Origin: a bacterium | GTDB taxonomy: Bacteria > Bacteroidota > Bacteroidia > B-17B0 > Aurantibacillaceae | Length of the DNA stretch: 64,000 nucleotides | NCBI GenBank assembly: GCA_029945625.1 | Contig: JAQSCW010000045.1 | Location: 1-64,000 of the forward strand | Reading direction: 5' to 3' | Shown here: in pieces, positions 62,140 through 64,000 of the stretch | Numbering within the stretch: the stretch's first letter is position 1 | How the letters are laid out: each line of letters opens with the position of its first letter | Position numbers and translations under genes: made by a program | Notes under the pieces: generated by a model | The model's input: only the letters and a program-made list of their open reading frames with translations | Told to the model about the DNA's origin: nothing | Database searches by the model: none

Positions 62140-63591
62140 TTATTTTTCGAGAGTTTCTTTTACCAGTTGGTTTAATAGTTTTGGATCGGCCTTCCCTTTG
62201 CTGAGTTTCATTACTTCGCCCACAAAAAGGCCGAGTAATCCTACTTTGCCACTTTTATATTCCACAATTTTTTCAGGAAATTTCGCCAAGGCAGCATCCA
62301 CTAATCCCTGCAATTCATTGCTATTGCTGTTTTGAATTAAATCCAATTCCTTCGCCGCTTCCTTCGCGCTTTTTTCGGGATGCTCCATCAGTTCGGGAAA
62401 CAAACGCTGCGAGGCGGCAGAATTACTTATTTTTCCTTCGTCAATCAAGGCAATGATCTCAGCAATGCGAGCGGGCTTCATCTTAAAATCGGAAAAGCTC
62501 AGGGCTCTTTCGTTAAGATAGGATTTGATGGGTCCCATGAGCCAATTGGCGGCGCCTTTATAATTTGCAGTAAGTTTTACCAATTCATTAAAATAGGCGG
62601 CCACTTCTTTCAACTCAATAATCTGATGCGCATCGTACTCGCTTAATTTATAGGTGGCAGTATAGGTCTTAAATAACTGGGCAGGAAGAGTGGGTAAATT
62701 AGCTTTTACTTTATTAATGTATTCCTGTGTTATAAATACCGGTTGCAGATCCGGCTCCGGAAAATAGCGGTAGTCGTTGGCACTCTCTTTGCTTCGTAAC
62801 GAAAAGGTGAGATCTTTTACCGCGTCGTAACTGCGGGTTTCGCCGGCAATGGACTTACCTGCTTCCAAAAGATCGATCTGACGTATGATTTCAAAATCAA
62901 TGGCGCGCTGCACATTGCGGAAGGAGTTCATATTTTTTACTTCCACCTTTTTTCCAAATTCGTTGGCGCCTTTGAGCATTACCGAAATATTGGCATCACA
63001 GCGAAGCGATCCTTCTTCCATGTTGCCATCGCAAATTTCGAGGTAACGAACGAGTTTTCGCACTTCTGTCAAATAAGCATACGCTTCTTCTCCACTTCTA
63101 AGGTCAGGTTCCGAAACAATCTCTAATAAGGGCGTGCCGGCTCGGTTCAGATCCACCAGGGTATCGAAGGCATCGATGTCGTGCAGACTTTTGCCGGCAT
63201 CTTCTTCCATGTGAATGCGGGTGAGTGCCACCTTTTTTTCGGTGCCGTCTTTTAATTTAGAAAGTATATAACCACCGGTGCAAATGGGGGTCTTGTCCTG
63301 CGTAATTTGATAGCCTTTTGGAAGGTCGGCGTAAAAATAATTTTTGCGGGCAAATTGATTTTCTTCGCGAATGTTCGCATTTACGGCAATTCCCAGCTTC
63401 ACGGCAAATTCAATGGCACGCTCGTTTACCACGGGTAGGGTACCCGGGTGACCCAAAGTTACCACACTCACATGCGTATTTGGCAAACCACCGTATTCGG
63501 CCACGTCGCTGCTGTACATTTTGGTTTTCGTCAACAACTGAATGTGACATTCCAAGCCAATAACAACTTCGTATTTATCGTAAACACTCAT
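62140..63591 (-). CDS. gatB: Aspartyl/glutamyl-tRNA amidotransferase subunit B
   Basis: A 483-residue GatB, standard length. Start MSVYDKYEVVIGLECHIQLLTKTKMYSS is the family N-terminus; YADLPKGYQITQ, RIHMEEDAGKSLHD, DLNRAGTPLLEIVSEPDL and RCDANISVM are hallmark segments, and a YqeY/GatB helical tail domain (about 330-483) ends it. With GatA and GatC it amidates Glu-tRNA(Gln) or Asp-tRNA(Asn); those genes are not here. The frame is open further up to 63696, but a promoter box at 63606-63613 and the homology both place the start at 63591. Confidence 0.95.
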   Translation of the reverse strand: MSVYDKYEVVIGLECHIQLLTKTKMYSSDVAEYGGLPNTHVSVVTLGHPGTLPVVNERAIEFAVKLGIAVNANIREENQFARKNYFYADLPKGYQITQDKTPICTGGYILSKLKDGTEKKVALTRIHMEEDAGKSLHDIDAFDTLVDLNRAGTPLLEIVSEPDLRSGEEAYAYLTEVRKLVRYLEICDGNMEEGSLRCDANISVMLKGANEFGKKVEVKNMNSFRNVQRAIDFEIIRQIDLLEAGKSIAGETRSYDAVKDLTFSLRSKESANDYRYFPEPDLQPVFITQEYINKVKANLPTLPAQLFKTYTATYKLSEYDAHQIIELKEVAAYFNELVKLTANYKGAANWLMGPIKSYLNERALSFSDFKMKPARIAEIIALIDEGKISNSAASQRLFPELMEHPEKSAKEAAKELDLIQNSNSNELQGLVDAALAKFPEKIVEYKSGKVGLLGLFVGEVMKLSKGKADPKLLNQLVKETLEK

Positions 63592-63605
63592 AAATTTCAG
63601 AAGGC

Positions 63606-63613
63606 CAAAGATA
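63606..63613 (-). promoter_or_regulatory. -7 box TATCTTTG before gatB
   Basis: Exact TAnnTTTG on the minus strand, 14 bases from the ATG at 63591. It probably drives gatB and perhaps the following TlpA, M1 and lpxH genes, which lie 28, overlapping and 29 bases apart. Confidence 0.5.
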
Positions 63614-63696
63614 CACTTTTTATATAGAAAATTGAGGAGATTTTGGAGGTGGCTGAGATCGCAAAAGACAGAGATTTCGGTGATTTGTGGGAACAA

Positions 63697-64000
63697 TCGG
63701 TGTTTTTTGGGAGAAGGAATGAAAAAAAAGATTTTAATTCTGAGAACCTCAACTAATAATTCGATTTATATTCTAGACAGGATTTAAATTTTGATAGGAC
63801 GTCTGATGCCGCGTGAAGGACGGCAAAAACCCGGTGGGTTTTTGAGCGAGCCTGTGTGCCGGCGAAATACTTATTGCGCGAATGGCAATGTGATGGCAAC
63901 CAAGCAGCCTGACCCCTGAAGCAGAAAAACTTTGAATTAAATGAACGGTATTTCGCTTCATTGGCGTGCTCCTGAAGCGAAGTTCTCCCGTTTTTTGATA
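63697..64000. other. Non-coding right edge with G+C-rich element and hairpin
   Basis: No gene supported. From about 63800 the sequence becomes G+C-rich and begins CCGCGTGAAGGACGGC, resembling one end of the element at 56770-57045. It contains a hairpin with 8-bp arms AAAAACCC/GGGTTTTT (63825-63843) and then GAGCGAGCC and CCTGACCCC, a pattern I associate with dispersed Bacteroidota intergenic repeats. The window ends inside or just after it. Confidence 0.4.

Noticed and set aside
1-64000. tRNA, rRNA or riboswitch genes
   Set aside because: I scanned for T-loop GGTTCGA-type strings and conserved rRNA segments and saw none in a plausible context; a covariance search would be decisive.

Overview
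This window comes from a member of the Bacteroidota. The main evidence is six large secreted proteins ending in the type IX secretion system (T9SS) type A sorting tail, SprB-like and CHU_C-type Ig repeats, and repeated matches to the Bacteroidota -7 promoter box TAnnTTTG just upstream of genes. A LytTR/LytS-type regulator pair, an NhaD antiporter and a DUF4369/TlpA lipoprotein also fit. Base composition is moderate, roughly 40-45 % G+C by eye. I recognised no rRNA, tRNA, CRISPR array or prophage.

Layout. 1-2200 is an accessory edge: a possible insertion-sequence end that has cut the 5' end off an outer-membrane barrel gene, a secreted DJ-1/PfpI-like protein without its catalytic cysteine, and a HigBA-type toxin-antitoxin pair with a promoter/operator readable from the sequence. 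2331-6393 is a hemerythrin plus pyruvate:ferredoxin oxidoreductase operon on the minus strand, preceded by a Crp/Fnr-like palindrome. 6832-9220 holds a barrel protein and a lipoprotein. 9712-12607 is a tight three-gene operon (radical SAM/SPASM, KASIII-like synthase, fatty acid hydroxylase) that I cannot match to a known pathway. About 1 kb follows with little in it, then gdhA and an aldehyde dehydrogenase facing each other.

16.6-25.2 kb is mixed: CHAD protein, small hypotheticals, a TerB/J-domain co-chaperone, a LytS/LytTR two-component system, a single-domain response regulator, a c-type cytochrome lipoprotein flanked by two copies of a ~160-bp repeat, and NhaD. 25.5-38.4 kb is the most striking part: four giant tandem paralogues of about 900-940 residues plus one decayed fifth copy. 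Each intact copy has a signal peptide, a glycine-rich domain resembling the ALK/LTK glycine-rich domain, seven Ig-like repeats and a T9SS tail. Each has its own terminator, and there are signs of gene conversion between copies. 38.5-49.3 kb contains kup, a YycJ-like hydrolase, small unknown genes, two more T9SS cargo proteins, a PEBP-like protein, an acetyltransferase and a UbiA-like membrane protein.

49.4-63.6 kb is mostly housekeeping: pheT, a CoA-transferase/GNAT pair, a GT-C-type membrane protein, ilvE, then a minus-strand run gatB, TlpA-like lipoprotein, M1 peptidase with a C-terminal barrel-like region, and lpxH. Two G+C-rich non-coding elements (about 56.76-57.05 and 63.79-64.0 kb) look like dispersed intergenic repeats.

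The best candidates for something undescribed are the glycine-rich T9SS array, the radical SAM/KASIII/hydroxylase operon, the hemerythrin-PFOR operon with its palindrome, and the peptidase-barrel fusion. All functional statements are read from sequence and memory of protein families; no searches were run.
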